From Planctomycetota bacterium (GTDB taxonomy: Bacteria > Planctomycetota > Planctomycetia > Gemmatales > Gemmataceae): DNA of 34,071 nt. Below the pieces are notes generated by a model. The model was not told the DNA's origin. It made no database searches and was given only the letters and a program-made list of their open reading frames with translations. Numbering within the stretch: position 1 is the first letter of the stretch; each line of letters opens with the position of its first letter. A program made the translations under genes and the position numbers. Positions 15,907-24,769 of the stretch are shown here, one piece after another. The DNA is taken from positions 1 through 34,071 of the forward strand of contig RFZJ01000044.1 of NCBI GenBank assembly GCA_009920765.1, read 5' to 3'.

Positions 15907-17136
15907 ATGAGGGTGCTTCAACTTTTAATTCTGATTTTGCTGATAACTTCGGGATCAGCAGTTGCGGAGCAGCAGAAAAAAAACGCTGCAGTTAGCAAGG
16001 TAACCCCGGTAGAAATTGTCGTATTGAAAAAAGGCACCGAGCTTAAGGGGTTAACCCTTGGGAAGACAAAATCAGGCAATCTGGTTTTTGCAGTGCAAAG
16101 ATCCTGGTTGAAAAAAGCGTTGCCTGATCAGTTCGAGATGTTTATCAACAACGAAAAAGAAACTTCATTTGCAATTCAGCAAGACATTTCCAAACGCATG
16201 AAGCTTTGGATCGAAGAATCAGAAAAAGCGAATAAGTCGAAGGCTTGGATTAACTACTTGCAGGATGAACAGAAAATCCTTCAGGAAAAGAATCCGCAAA
16301 ACCAGCAGATTTACCTTTTTGAAATTAAACCCGCTGATGTCAAAAAATACTCCCCCGTGCAACCGGTGGTAAAACAATTGCTGATGGTGGCCTGGCAGGA
16401 ACGCCTTGCCGATGTGGAAAATAAAACCGCAGGGGAACTTTCCCTAGAGTTGCTGCAATCAAAAATCGATTGGCAGAAAGAGAAAATCTATCTTGCAGAC
16501 AGGCTGCCCCCGATGAGGGTTGAGGATGAACTCGACTGGAGCATTAGAAAAGCGTTGTTCGCATACAAGAGCCAGGAAGGGATACACCTTCAAGGTACCG
16601 GGGATTTTCTGATCGACAAGAATGACAACAAGGGCAATGGCTTTGCGGGAATATTTCAGGGGGTTGCCCAATCAATTTTGGGCGATGCTATGAAAGAACT
16701 TGGGCTGGTTCAAAATCTTGCCAAACAAGCATCTTGGCCTGAGCAGGCAGCTAAAATCGGGAATGATAAAAAAGTGATGGCATTGCGGGTGACCCGGGTG
16801 GTTCCCGAATTGAATGCTGGCAAAATGAGCGTGGAAGATACGCTTTTAACAAACCTTCCCAATGGCAACTGGATTCCTGTTTGGAATTCAAAGCTTAGTG
16901 CTGATGCGAGTCAGGCCCGTCCCCAGGCAGAGGCCCAGATTAGAAATGATCCCAATGTGGGTGCCATGCTTAAACAGATAGAGGGGTTTGGCCTTGGGAA
17001 TCAGTTGAATCTAGCGCTTCGGGCAGGTGCTGCAACGCTTGAACTTCAGGCGCAATCGGAAGTCGGTTTTGCAGAGTTTCTTCGTATGACTTCCAAACGG
17101 CTTGATGGCCCGCCGATCCATTGGTTTGTGCGTTAA
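15907..17136 (+). CDS. Exported protein of unknown function (409 aa)
   Basis: I do not recognise this family. From the ATG at 15907 the protein begins with a strong signal peptide (MRVLQLLILILLITSGSAVA, cleavage after residue 20). The mature protein is soluble, Lys/Gln/Glu-rich and contains no Cys pair or later membrane span. The first part (VEIVVLKKGTELKGLTLGKTKSGNLVFAV) looks like a small beta-barrel. The middle (about 60-180) is helical and charged. The C-terminal part carries ALRVTRVVPELNAGKMSVEDTLL and LELQAQSEVGFAEFLRM. The frame continues upstream to a TTG at 15865, but those residues have no signal character and would hide the signal peptide. The oxidoreductase gene follows 81 bases later on the same strand. 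Existence as a gene is safe; function is not. Confidence 0.75.
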   Translation: MRVLQLLILILLITSGSAVAEQQKKNAAVSKVTPVEIVVLKKGTELKGLTLGKTKSGNLVFAVQRSWLKKALPDQFEMFINNEKETSFAIQQDISKRMKLWIEESEKANKSKAWINYLQDEQKILQEKNPQNQQIYLFEIKPADVKKYSPVQPVVKQLLMVAWQERLADVENKTAGELSLELLQSKIDWQKEKIYLADRLPPMRVEDELDWSIRKALFAYKSQEGIHLQGTGDFLIDKNDNKGNGFAGIFQGVAQSILGDAMKELGLVQNLAKQASWPEQAAKIGNDKKVMALRVTRVVPELNAGKMSVEDTLLTNLPNGNWIPVWNSKLSADASQARPQAEAQIRNDPNVGAMLKQIEGFGLGNQLNLALRAGAATLELQAQSEVGFAEFLRMTSKRLDGPPIHWFVR

Positions 17137-17217
17137 TTTCAACATTTAATCTGAAAAGCCTTCTCGGTGCTTTAAGAAGTTGCTAGCTTATTAGAAATAT
17201 CTTTTAGGAGTTTGATG

Positions 17218-18504
17218 ATGCAGAAGATGAACCGTCGAGTTGCAATGCAGGGTGTTGTTTTGTCAGGCGCAGGTTACTGGTTGGGCGCCGCAGCTTCCGT
17301 AGCCAAGCCCGTTGGCCCTAATGAAAAATTAAATCTTGCGGTCATTGGTATTGGTGGGCAGGGAAAATCGAATTTGAATGGTGCATCCAAGGAAAATGTA
17401 GTTGCGCTTTGTGATGTCGATGAAACTCGTGCAGGTGATGGGTTCAGCAAGAATCCCAAGGCAAAGAAATATGCAGACTTCCGGAAAATGTTTGATGAGA
17501 TGGAGAAGCAAATTGATGGTGTTTTGATCAGCACCCCTGATCATACCCATTTTCATCCCGCTCTTTGGGCCATGCAGCGGGGCAAGCATGTCTACCTCGA
17601 AAAACCATTGGCCCATGACGTCTGGGAAGTCCGCACCCTGACCAAGCTTGCCCAGGAAAAAAAACTTGCCACACAGTTGGGTGCCCAGAGGCATACCCTT
17701 TCAGGTCTTAGGGCGGGTGTTGAAATCGTAAAGGCCGGCATCATTGGCACCATCACCGAGGTTCATTCTTGGATAGGGGGCGATCGTGGCATGCCTGCAA
17801 TCCCTACCGAAAAACCCAAAGTTCCTGCAAATGTGAATTGGGATCTTTGGCTAGGGCCGAACGCAGACTTTGATTACCAACCATCGATATGTCCCTACGG
17901 CTGGCGTTTCTGGTGGCAGTTTGGCACTGGCGAAACTGGGAACTGGGGCTGTCACATTTTGGATATTCCTTTCTGGGCATTGGATCTGCGTTATCCAACC
18001 AAAGTGGAAGCTTCGGGCCCACCCGTGCATGAGTTAACCACACCCAAGTCTCTTTCCTCCAAATTTTTATTCCCCAAGCAGGGCGATCGCGAGGCCGTCA
18101 CCCTTCATTGGTACCACGCCAAGAATGGGCCCGAGATTCTTGCAAAACATGACTTGAAGGCAGGCAGCTACAACAATCTTTTCATTGGCACCAAGGGGAT
18201 GTTGCTTTGTGGTTTTGGTAATTGGAAGCTTTTGCCCGAGGATAAGTTCAAGGACGTAAAGGCGCCCAAGACATTTCCTGATTCCCCAGGGTTTCACAAG
18301 GAATGGTTTGATGCATGCAGGGGTGGCAAGCCTGCAACCTGCAACTTCGATTATTCCGGGCCCATGACAGAAACTGTTCTGCTGGCGAATGTCGCTTATC
18401 GTACAGGGGGCTTCGAATGGGATTCTGCCAACATGACTTGCAAGGGCAATTCCAAGGCCCAAGGTTTGTTGCGTAGGGCTTATCGCAAGGGCTGGGAAGT
18501 TTAA
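17218..18504 (+). CDS. Gfo/Idh/MocA family oxidoreductase with Tat signal
   Basis: The protein is an NAD(P)-dependent oxidoreductase of the glucose-fructose oxidoreductase / inositol dehydrogenase type. After a twin-arginine leader (MNRRVAMQG then a hydrophobic stretch to about residue 30) comes the Rossmann fold with LAVIGIGGQGKSN, the acidic end of strand two (ALCDVDE), STPDHTHFHPALWAMQRGKHVYLEKPLAHD with the family's EKP motif, and then the substrate domain with GWRFWWQFGTGETGNWGCHILD. Export by Tat with bound cofactor is known for the family in planctomycetes, where such genes are numerous; sugars or inositols are likely substrates. AGGAG at 17206-17210 is best spaced for the ATG at 17218; the ATG at 17215 is also possible. 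Its stop shares the bases TTAA with the stop of the convergent lipoprotein gene. Confidence 0.9.
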   Translation: MQKMNRRVAMQGVVLSGAGYWLGAAASVAKPVGPNEKLNLAVIGIGGQGKSNLNGASKENVVALCDVDETRAGDGFSKNPKAKKYADFRKMFDEMEKQIDGVLISTPDHTHFHPALWAMQRGKHVYLEKPLAHDVWEVRTLTKLAQEKKLATQLGAQRHTLSGLRAGVEIVKAGIIGTITEVHSWIGGDRGMPAIPTEKPKVPANVNWDLWLGPNADFDYQPSICPYGWRFWWQFGTGETGNWGCHILDIPFWALDLRYPTKVEASGPPVHELTTPKSLSSKFLFPKQGDREAVTLHWYHAKNGPEILAKHDLKAGSYNNLFIGTKGMLLCGFGNWKLLPEDKFKDVKAPKTFPDSPGFHKEWFDACRGGKPATCNFDYSGPMTETVLLANVAYRTGGFEWDSANMTCKGNSKAQGLLRRAYRKGWEV

Positions 18505-18968
18505 GGCTTTTGATAATCGGATTTCAAGTCGATATCAAATTGTTGGTTACCTTGGGATATCACGAACTTTAATCCTGAGGTTTTGGAGCTCTCATAGAGT
18601 TCAGGTATTTTTTTATAGATCAAACCGACACCCTTGGGCATCATCATTCCCGCTGACCCTACCATTCCATTGGGATTCTCCTTGGTTTTGGTTATGGTGG
18701 GGTTTGCGACTGCGCCCTTAAGATGTGATGTTCGAACGCTAAACACGCATTCACCCAACGGTGGTTCGTTGATTCTGTAAGTTCCTTCCGGGGTTAATTC
18801 ACAGGAGCAATTGTGTTTGTTGGTCAAGGTTTCAAGAGTAATGGTACCTCCGGGAATAGGGGTTCCATCAAGCAATACTTTTCCTGAAACGGAACCGCTC
18901 CTGTTGAACTCATCGCCCGCACATCCTAGAGCTATCAACAAAGGAAGAGTGAGGAATAATTTTTTCAT
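18501..18968 (-). CDS. Small lipoprotein with carboxypeptidase-regulatory-like beta-sandwich
   Basis: The N-terminus MKKLFLTLPLLIALGC is a lipoprotein signal with C16 as the lipidated residue. The mature part starts with SGSVSGKVLLDGTPIPGGTITLE, the typical opening of a carboxypeptidase-regulatory-like / transthyretin-like beta-sandwich, and continues with PEGTYRINEPPLGECVFSVRTSHL. Two Cys in NCSCEL could form a disulfide. Proteins of this type regularly follow DUF1559 genes in planctomycetes; their role is unknown. An ATG nine bases upstream (18977) is an alternative start. The DUF1559 gene is only 9-18 bases upstream, so they are cotranscribed. The gene overlaps the convergent oxidoreductase gene by four bases at the stop. 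Confidence 0.8.
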   Translation of the reverse strand: MKKLFLTLPLLIALGCAGDEFNRSGSVSGKVLLDGTPIPGGTITLETLTNKHNCSCELTPEGTYRINEPPLGECVFSVRTSHLKGAVANPTITKTKENPNGMVGSAGMMMPKGVGLIYKKIPELYESSKTSGLKFVISQGNQQFDIDLKSDYQKP

Positions 18969-18986
18969 GGTTATCATTCTTTAGGA

Positions 18987-19916
18987 TTAGAAATCGGAGA
19001 CAATTTGGCCTTCTTCAGGGTCAACAGCGTAACCCCAAATGGTGGCATTGATATTTGGGTTTAAATTTTTGACGCTGCCATCTCCCATTGAAACGCCGAT
19101 GCCTCCCGAGGTGAAGGCGTGTGCAAGGTCAGGGTTGCAATTGGCGGGGGTGACACCGGTTTGAAATTTGGTAAGGGGTGCTCCAGTAGGTCTGCCGCCG
19201 AACATGGGCGTATGGTCTGAAAGCCAGCCGCCATGTAAAAAAAGATTGCCTCGGGTGTTACAAACCATCATTTTTTCTGCAAAGAATAGGGTGTTGGAGG
19301 TGCCGTCTGGGATCTTTGAAATGCTGTAACCGGTCCCCCAGTGGTCTGAATTAGTCACAGTTCCGCCACGTTTTCCAAACACCTGGTAATTAAATGCATA
19401 GCTGGTGGCAGACCAATCGATGACAGCATTATTGTTGAGCCAGGTATATTGAATACCCAAAGCTTTTTTCGTGCTTGGATCATGCGGTGCCATGAAAGCC
19501 TTCATTTGCATGGTATAGATGGGTATGCCGCCTGCATTGGATAAAAGCTGCAAACCCGACCCGGCCTCATACATGGCTTTTTGTTCTAAAAAGGGTAGAA
19601 GATGGTAGTAAAGTGTCACATCGCCCACATAGGTTTTCCATGGTCCCTTATAGGTACCAGTGATATAGCCAGATTGATTTCCATTGGGGTCGCCAACATG
19701 CATCCACCAGGCATTCCAGGCGCATGGAAGCATGTTTCGGCTATCACTTGCATTATGGCATGCCAGAGAAAGTTGCTTGAGATTGTTCTGGGATTGCATT
19801 TTTGCAGCAGCTTCCCGCACTTTCTGGACTGCCGGTAGCAGTAGGCCGATAAGTATTGCAATTATGGCGATCACCACCAGAAGTTCGATCAGTGTAAATC
19901 CAGATTTTTGTTTCAT
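18987..19916 (-). CDS. DUF1559 pseudopilin-like protein (309 aa)
   Basis: The N-terminus [22 protein letters not shown] is a type IV prepilin-like leader and hydrophobic helix, ending in [27 protein letters not shown], the classic DUF1559 opening. Further marks are [13 protein letters not shown] (about residue 205-217) and the C-terminal [34 protein letters not shown]. The protein would be processed by a prepilin peptidase and held at the membrane. It is followed by a small lipoprotein gene, and preceded 58 bases upstream by the DUF1501 gene, in the same orientation. The exact function of DUF1559 proteins is not established. This copy has the stretch [20 protein letters not shown], absent from the other two. 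Confidence 0.9.
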   Translation of the reverse strand: MKQKSGFTLIELLVVIAIIAILIGLLLPAVQKVREAAAKMQSQNNLKQLSLACHNASDSRNMLPCAWNAWWMHVGDPNGNQSGYITGTYKGPWKTYVGDVTLYYHLLPFLEQKAMYEAGSGLQLLSNAGGIPIYTMQMKAFMAPHDPSTKKALGIQYTWLNNNAVIDWSATSYAFNYQVFGKRGGTVTNSDHWGTGYSISKIPDGTSNTLFFAEKMMVCNTRGNLFLHGGWLSDHTPMFGGRPTGAPLTKFQTGVTPANCNPDLAHAFTSGGIGVSMGDGSVKNLNPNINATIWGYAVDPEEGQIVSDF

Positions 19917-19974
19917 AGGTTGATATCCAATATGGTTTCAATGTTCAAATCAAACTAAGTTATGAAGCTTCAAA

Positions 19975-21432
19975 TCAAGCCATCAGCTCCTTGATTACCC
20001 GGGCGTGTTCCACACCTGTGAGCTTTTGATCAAGCCCTTGGTATCGCACCGTGAATTTTTCGTGGTCAAAGCCCATTAGTTGCAAAATGGTGGCGTGGAA
20101 ATCGCGGATGTGAACGGGATCTTTCACAATGTTGTAAGAGAAATCATCTGTCTCGCCATATACACTGCCGGGGCGGGTTCCACCACCAGCCATCCACATG
20201 GTGAAACATCGTGGGTGATGATCACGGCCATAGTTGGTCTTACTTAAGCCACCTTGGGAATAGATGGTTCTGCCAAACTCTCCGCCCCAGATAACCAAGG
20301 TTGAATCGAGCATACCCCTGTTCTTTAAATCTTGGATCAGACCATAGCATGCCTGATCAACATCACGGCATTGGTCTGGCAACCTGCCTGCGACATTGCC
20401 ATGAGTGTCCCAGTTGTTGTGATAGATTTGCACAAAGCGAACGCCCCGCTCAACCAGCCTGCGAGCAAGTAGCGTGGTGTTGGCAAAAGTACCAGGCTTA
20501 CGGGCTGCTTCGCCATAAAGCTTGAAGGTGTTTTCGCTTTCGCGTGCCATGTCGGTAAGTTCAGGAACGCTGGTTTGCATCTTGAAGGCCATTTCATACT
20601 GCTGGATGCGGGTAAGAGTTTCTGGGTCTCCAACTTGGTTGAGAGTCATCTGGTTAAGTTGATTGATGCCATCGAGAGTACGTCTTCGGATTTGGGTGGG
20701 AACACCGGGTGGATTGTTGAGGTAAAGGATTGGGTCGCCGCTGGTTCGGAAAGGAACTGCGGCATATTCGCCCGGAAGATAGCCCGCCTGCCAAAGCCTA
20801 GCGGAAATAGCCTGTACTTGTTCGGTGTTGGAAGGTTTGGCAACCATGACAACAAAGGCGGGCAGGTTTTGGTTCATGCTGCCCAAGCCGTAACTGGCCC
20901 ATGCACCAAGGCATGGTTTACCTGTTTGTTGATTGCCTGTTTGCATGTAGGTGATCGCAGGTTCGTGGTTGATGGCTTCGGTATTCATGGAGCGCATGAA
21001 ACAAAGATCGCCAGCCATTTTAGCCTTGTAGGGAAGGAGTTCGGTGAACCACATACCGGAAGGGCCGTGCTGGGAGAATTTATATTTTGAAGGGGCAATA
21101 GGGAAGCGTGCCTGGCCACTGGTCATGGTGGTAAGCCTTTGCCCTTTACGGACGGAATCGGGAAGATCTTTGTCGTACCAATCCTGCATCTTGGGTTTGT
21201 AGTCGAATAAATCCATCTGCGGTGGCCCCCCCACCATGTGCAAATAAATCACGTTCTTTGCTTTGGAAGGGAAGGGGTTCATTGCAGAAGAATCTGTTGA
21301 AGGGGCACCTTGGGCTTTATTTCCCAGTAGGTTGGTTAGCGCTGCAAAACCCAGGGCGTTTGAACCCTTGGAAAAGAAATGCCTGCGGGTCATTGCAAGG
21401 CCTTGCTCTTGAATCAAACTGGTAATGTTCAT
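19975..21432 (-). CDS. DUF1501 protein, Tat-type signal (485 aa)
   Basis: This is a DUF1501 protein with a twin-arginine leader (AMTRRHFFSKGSNALGFAAL, about residues 13-32). The domain starts with NVIYLHMVGGPPQMDLFDYKP, and includes FMRSMNTEAINHEPAITYMQTG, VQIYHNNWDTHGN, LVIWGGEFGRTIYSQ and GRDHHPRCFTMWMAGGG, the His/Asp-rich segments of the alkaline-phosphatase-like metal site. It lies 27 bases after the large PSCyt1/DUF1549 gene and is certainly cotranscribed with it. CGGAG stands eight bases before the ATG. PSCyt1-DUF1549-DUF1553 plus DUF1501 pairs are the standard planctomycete arrangement, which suggests that the two act together outside the cytoplasm. The substrate is unknown. Confidence 0.88.
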   Translation of the reverse strand: MNITSLIQEQGLAMTRRHFFSKGSNALGFAALTNLLGNKAQGAPSTDSSAMNPFPSKAKNVIYLHMVGGPPQMDLFDYKPKMQDWYDKDLPDSVRKGQRLTTMTSGQARFPIAPSKYKFSQHGPSGMWFTELLPYKAKMAGDLCFMRSMNTEAINHEPAITYMQTGNQQTGKPCLGAWASYGLGSMNQNLPAFVVMVAKPSNTEQVQAISARLWQAGYLPGEYAAVPFRTSGDPILYLNNPPGVPTQIRRRTLDGINQLNQMTLNQVGDPETLTRIQQYEMAFKMQTSVPELTDMARESENTFKLYGEAARKPGTFANTTLLARRLVERGVRFVQIYHNNWDTHGNVAGRLPDQCRDVDQACYGLIQDLKNRGMLDSTLVIWGGEFGRTIYSQGGLSKTNYGRDHHPRCFTMWMAGGGTRPGSVYGETDDFSYNIVKDPVHIRDFHATILQLMGFDHEKFTVRYQGLDQKLTGVEHARVIKELMA

Positions 21433-21459
21433 GCGATTGACTCCGTGTAAATAACTTGC

Positions 21460-24400
21460 CTAGCGGCAAAGAACCTCATCCAGGTTCATGAGTGAATTGA
21501 TGGTCATAGTCCAAGCAGAAAGCTCTGCAAGATTCAGCTTGGGGTCGGATTTATGTGCACCGAAGGTCTGCAACTTCTTCGCTTCTTCCATGTTTTTAGC
21601 GTAGTACTCTAAAAGGTCGGATCGTTCTGAAAGCACAAGTGCCTTTTCTGAGGGGTTGAGTTTTCTGGAAAGAATACGCATGGTGATGAAGTCGAGTTGG
21701 GAATCGGGAGTGCCGCCTGATTCTTTGAGGGATCGCTCTGCAAGGAATCGGGCGGCTTCTACAAACTGCGGATCGTTAAGGGTAACGAGTGCCTGAAGGG
21801 GCGTGTTGGTTCGTTCTCTTTTTACGGTGCAGGTTTCGCGATTGGGTGCATTGAGGATTTCCATGCTTGCTGGGGGAGCAGACCTTTTCCAAAAGGTGTA
21901 CATACTTTTACGATACAGGTTTTCGCCTGTGTCTGGTTTGTAGTCGCGTGTGTTGCTACCAATCATTGCAACGGCTTCCCAAACTCCTTCGGGTTGGTAA
22001 GGCTTAACGCTTGGGCCGCCGATTTTCTTGGTTAGGATTCCGCTGGATGCCAGGGCATAATCGCGGATCATTTCAGCGTCCATGCGATACCTGCTACCCC
22101 TGCTTAACAAACGGTTTGCAGGGTCTTTTTCAAGTTTTTCAGGTGTGGAAACTGCGGATTGCATATAGGTTGCGCTGGTAACCATGAGCTTGAAGAATTT
22201 CTTGATATCTCCACCTTGCTCACGGAACTCAAGTGCTAGGTAGTCTAACAATTCAGGGTGGCTTGGGGTGTCACCCGTGATCCCGAAATCCCCACTCGAT
22301 CGTACCAGGCCGTTGCCAAAGACTTCCTGCCAAAAGCGATTGACAGTAACCCTGTAGGTTAGTGGGTTTTCAGGCATCAAGAGCCATTGGGAAAAACCCA
22401 ATCGATTGCGTTGTGTATCCTTGGGCATGGAGTGTAATACTTCAGGGGTTGCAGCGGCAACTTTATCTTTGCGTTTGTCATAGTCGCCACGATTAAGAAT
22501 GTAAGCCATGGAGGGTTCTGGTTTTTCGACCATGATGTGTGCGATGGTGCCTTTGCCCTTCAACTCTTTTTCTTCGCGATCGAGGTTGCCTAATTGAGTG
22601 GTAAGATCCTTGGATTTGGCATCCATGTTGGAAAGCCACCAATCGAAAAGCTGGTTGTTTTCTTCGGGGGTTCGTTTGGCTTGCTCCTTGGCTAGGATCT
22701 GAACTAATTTTTCAACCGGCCCAAGGGCTGCAACTTCTTCAGGCTTCAAGCTGCGATTGTAAATCTTGAGGTCATGAAAAGTAGCTTTTTGCAAAGATTC
22801 TTTGCTATGACGAGAGCCCAGTCTGAAGGGTACATTGGTACGAATGCTCCCGGTCAGGTTGTTTGAGAGGGCCTCGGTAGCCTGGGCGATGCCATTGACA
22901 TAAATCTTTACGCCATCGGCTTTGCCCGATCCATTGTAGGTTACAAAAACATGAGTCCATACATTTTGGTTGAAGGTGGCCTTGGACATTACCTTGATTG
23001 CATTTTCAGGCCAGGAAGAAACGATGTGAGCGCCCACTTTTCCATTTTCAAACCATAGGTCCCAACCTCGATGTTTTGCAGTATCATCCATGCGGGCAAA
23101 CAAGGGGCCAAAAGCCTGTCTTGGAGTTAGCACCCAAGCACCAAATGAAAACGCCTGATCCTTTTCAAAGTCGCCTATCTCAGGAATAGTCACTGATCCA
23201 GCCTTGGCAACCTGCAGCACTTTTTCTTCTGTCTGCCCTTTGACCCATGCAATTTCAGGGGCATCGACCATTTTCTTTTCTTTGTTGATGATGAACTCGA
23301 GTTTGTCGCCTTTGCCTTCCTTTAAAGTGGCAGAAACTACCAGGCCCTCGGTGGGAGTGCGATTGCTGAAAGTATCCTTGCTTGCAGTAGCAAGCCATTT
23401 GTCGTAGTCGCCTTTGGCTTCTTTCTTGCGGTTTTCCACTTGAGTACGAACGATCGCAAGTGCCTTGGTCACTTCTTCCCAGCGGGCTTTATCGTTCAAG
23501 TTTGGAACTGCAATGATCGGGGGTGTGTCTTTGATGTTGCCATCCATCGCGCCTTGCGTTGTGTTGTTGAAAAACGCAGCCATTGAATAAAAATCCTTGG
23601 TGCTGAAGGGATCAAACTTATGGTCGTGGCAAACCGCACAACCTGCGGTAAGTCCTAGCCAAACTTGGGCCACGGTTTCAGTTCGGTCCCGGGTGTATAG
23701 CACCAGATATTCTTCTGAAATCGCCCCACCTTCGTTGGTGGTGATATTGCAGCGATTGAAACCGGATGCGATTTTTTGCTCGAGCGTGGCGTTGGGGAGC
23801 AAGTCGCCTGCCAGTTGTTCAATGGTGAATTGGCCGAAAGGCATATTGTTGTTGAAGGCGTTGATCACCCAGTCGCGGTAGCTCCACATCTCGCGGAAAT
23901 TATCAAAGTGAATGCCATGGCTGTCGGCATAGCGGGCGGCATCGAGCCAAATTCTTCCGCGGTGCTCGCCCCATGATGAAGATTGCAGAAACTGATCCAC
24001 TAGTTTTTCGTAAGCATCGGGTCGGGTGTCTGCAACAAACGCTTCAACGACAGAGGGTTCTGGGGGCAAACCATTTAGATCCAGACTTAACCTTCGGGCA
24101 AGGGTTCGCCTGTCCGCTTCGGGGGCAGGGGCTAGGCCTTTCTTTTCAAGTTCTGCAAGGATGAAACGGTCGATGGGGTTTTTGGCCCATGAAGCGTTTT
24201 TATTTTGTGGCATGGTAGGTTTTTTTGCTGCAATGAATGACCAATGAAGTTCGTATTCTGCGCCTTCCAACACCCATTGTTTGAGTTTTTCTTTTTGTAT
24301 GGCGGTAAGCACTTTGTGTGCCTTTGGTGGTGGCATTACCTTACCTTTTTCGCTGCTGTAAATCCTTTCGATGATGGGACTTTTTTCTGCGCTTCCCGCA

Positions 24401-24606
24401 ACGATGGCGCCAAACTTGATTGCATCTTCGCGCCTGTCCAGGCGAAGATCGGCTTTACGGGCTGCGCTATCAGGCCCATGGCAGGCAAAACAGTTTTCTG
24501 AAAGGATTGGACGGATATCTCTGTTATATTTAAGCTTTTCTGCCCCTTGAACAACAGTGGCAACTAAAACAAGCATGGTTAATGAGGAAATATTTTTTAA
24601 TAACAT
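21460..24606 (-). CDS. PSCyt1-DUF1549-LamG-DUF1553 surface cytochrome-type protein (1048 aa)
   Basis: Order of domains: signal peptide (residues 1-21); PSCyt1 with CxxCH heme motif C39-F-A-C42-H43 (about 25-115); DUF1549 (about 140-350) with a second CxxCH at C323-A-V-C326-H327; a charged linker; a LamG/concanavalin-A-like sandwich (about 475-640, FGAWVLTPRQAFGPLFARM, KIYVNG, FHDLKIYNRSL); and DUF1553 (about 735-1000, TYRVTVNRFWQEVFGNGLVRSSGDFG, LLSRGSRYRMDAEMIRDYAL, NRETCTVKRERTNTPLQALVTLNDPQFVEAAR). Two c-type hemes and a sugar-binding-type sandwich suggest a secreted redox protein acting on or near polysaccharide, as proposed for this planctomycete family but not proven. AAGGTGA precedes the ATG. 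The DUF1501 gene follows after 27 bases, and a second DUF1501 gene lies 163 bases upstream. Confidence 0.9.
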   Translation of the reverse strand: MLLKNISSLTMLVLVATVVQGAEKLKYNRDIRPILSENCFACHGPDSAARKADLRLDRREDAIKFGAIVAGSAEKSPIIERIYSSEKGKVMPPPKAHKVLTAIQKEKLKQWVLEGAEYELHWSFIAAKKPTMPQNKNASWAKNPIDRFILAELEKKGLAPAPEADRRTLARRLSLDLNGLPPEPSVVEAFVADTRPDAYEKLVDQFLQSSSWGEHRGRIWLDAARYADSHGIHFDNFREMWSYRDWVINAFNNNMPFGQFTIEQLAGDLLPNATLEQKIASGFNRCNITTNEGGAISEEYLVLYTRDRTETVAQVWLGLTAGCAVCHDHKFDPFSTKDFYSMAAFFNNTTQGAMDGNIKDTPPIIAVPNLNDKARWEEVTKALAIVRTQVENRKKEAKGDYDKWLATASKDTFSNRTPTEGLVVSATLKEGKGDKLEFIINKEKKMVDAPEIAWVKGQTEEKVLQVAKAGSVTIPEIGDFEKDQAFSFGAWVLTPRQAFGPLFARMDDTAKHRGWDLWFENGKVGAHIVSSWPENAIKVMSKATFNQNVWTHVFVTYNGSGKADGVKIYVNGIAQATEALSNNLTGSIRTNVPFRLGSRHSKESLQKATFHDLKIYNRSLKPEEVAALGPVEKLVQILAKEQAKRTPEENNQLFDWWLSNMDAKSKDLTTQLGNLDREEKELKGKGTIAHIMVEKPEPSMAYILNRGDYDKRKDKVAAATPEVLHSMPKDTQRNRLGFSQWLLMPENPLTYRVTVNRFWQEVFGNGLVRSSGDFGITGDTPSHPELLDYLALEFREQGGDIKKFFKLMVTSATYMQSAVSTPEKLEKDPANRLLSRGSRYRMDAEMIRDYALASSGILTKKIGGPSVKPYQPEGVWEAVAMIGSNTRDYKPDTGENLYRKSMYTFWKRSAPPASMEILNAPNRETCTVKRERTNTPLQALVTLNDPQFVEAARFLAERSLKESGGTPDSQLDFITMRILSRKLNPSEKALVLSERSDLLEYYAKNMEEAKKLQTFGAHKSDPKLNLAELSAWTMTINSLMNLDEVLCR

Positions 24607-24769
24607 GACTCACCTTTTAGCATTTGGAAAGGCAGCTTGGACTGACACTTAAAGCCTCATTATTATATTAATGCTTTAAAGCTTTTGATTACAACACTTA
24701 CCTGCAATTCTTTTGGTATTGAATCGGAGGATTGAAGGGGCAATGCGAGAGATAAGGATTGCAACGATT

